Source: Nostoc sp. UHCC 0870
Lineage (GTDB): Bacteria > Cyanobacteriota > Cyanobacteriia > Cyanobacteriales > Nostocaceae
Assembly (NCBI RefSeq): GCF_022063185.1
Contig: NZ_CP091913.1
Coordinates: forward strand, 946,501 to 1,010,500
Direction: 5' to 3'
DNA: 64,000 bases
Made by a program: the position numbers and the translations under genes. Positions 63,617-64,000 of the stretch are shown piece by piece (positions within the stretch are counted from its first letter, which is position 1; every line of letters starts with the position of its first letter). The notes below the pieces were generated by a model. The model made no database searches, had not been told where the DNA came from, and saw only the letters and a program-made list of their open reading frames with translations.

Positions 63617-64000
63617 ATGAGTATCATCACCCTACAATCAATTAAAAAAGACTTTGGAATCAAAGAAATTTTAAAAGATGCCAGTTTTAGTTTAGATGCT
63701 ACTGACAAAGTGGGTTTAATCGGCACAAACGGTTCTGGAAAATCAACTTTATTAAAAATGATTGCTGGACTAGAACCAGTTGATAGTGGTCAAATTACCT
63801 GCAACTCTGGTTCTAAAATAATTTACTTACCCCAACAGCCAGATTTAGATGAAACCCGCACAGTTTTAGAGCAAATTTTTGCTGACAGTGGCGAACAAAT
63901 GGCCTTGGTCAAAGAGTATGAAGAAATTTCTGATAAACTAGCGCACTGTCCAGAAGATAATCAGTTAATGTCCCGCCTGTCTGTTGTCATGCAGCGCATG
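63617..64000 (+). CDS. ABC-F family ATPase, partial
   Basis: The first 128 codons of a gene that runs off the window. The start MSIITLQSIKKDFGIKEILKDASF and the Walker A GLIGTNGSGKSTLLKMIAG (about residues 33-51) are typical of ABC-F proteins, which act on the ribosome; IYLPQQPDLDETRTV matches the usual Q-loop region. The Walker B, linker and second ABC domain lie beyond the window. Confidence 0.9.
   Translation, partial: MSIITLQSIKKDFGIKEILKDASFSLDATDKVGLIGTNGSGKSTLLKMIAGLEPVDSGQITCNSGSKIIYLPQQPDLDETRTVLEQIFADSGEQMALVKEYEEISDKLAHCPEDNQLMSRLSVVMQRM

Overview
The window looks like the chromosome of a filamentous, probably heterocyst-forming cyanobacterium of the Nostoc/Anabaena group. The evidence is: many HIP1-type octamers (GCGATCGC); short tandem repeats of the STRR kind (attcgta-, aattttg-, taatgac- and ccctgt-like units); a long hydrogenase-maturation (hyp) operon that also carries NHL-repeat, TPR and tautomerase genes; a mycosporine-like amino acid (MAA) sunscreen cluster; and typical cyanobacterial small proteins. 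No rRNA, tRNA or CRISPR array was seen.

Layout. 0-6 kb: a secreted repeat protein, a probable frameshifted gene, cysK and a set of small unrecognised genes, with a MITE at 5.94-6.06 kb. 6-15.6 kb: a leftward hyp operon (small membrane protein, TPR, NHL, hypF, hypC, hypD, tautomerase, hypE, hypA, hypB). 15.8-20.8 kb: rightward uvsE, an Hsp70-like gene, and an AT-rich pair (DGQxR-motif protein plus a protein with an HEPN-like Rx4H motif) that could be a defence module. 20.8-27.7 kb: an M90 peptidase, tldD, a split photolyase-like gene pair, and RDD/SpoIIM-type membrane proteins. 27.9-37.9 kb: hsp20, dnaK, a zinc-ribbon/winged-helix pair, glpK, pgk, a universal stress protein and phoD. 38.2-53.3 kb: an orphan tnpB, the MAA genes (ATP-grasp, O-methyltransferase, sugar-phosphate cyclase), a rearranged intergenic region, an A-T-C-T-TE NRPS and a giant repeat-built adhesin-like gene. 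54-64 kb: hemW, a PIN/TRAM protein, an ATP-grasp/2-oxoglutarate-oxygenase fusion with its partner, a probable ccmS, a patch of gene relics and IS remnants, an SPFH protein, a DUF1824 protein and the start of an ABC-F gene.

How the genes work together. The hyp genes build the Ni-Fe(CN)2CO centre of [NiFe]-hydrogenase. The cyclase, methyltransferase and ATP-grasp genes are tightly coupled and should make 4-deoxygadusol and then mycosporine-glycine. The nearby NRPS could add a second amino acid, but it is unlike the A-T-TE enzyme known from Anabaena variabilis: it carries an extra C-T pair and its adenylation code reads as valine-type rather than serine-type. It also lies upstream rather than downstream of the other genes, behind a 1.5-kb region holding a deleted copy of the pgk-usp locus, and it sits inside a 10.2-kb segment bounded by 84-bp direct repeats. 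This is the most notable locus of the window. The ATP-grasp/oxygenase pair near 58 kb and the putative defence pair near 19 kb are the next best candidates for undescribed systems.
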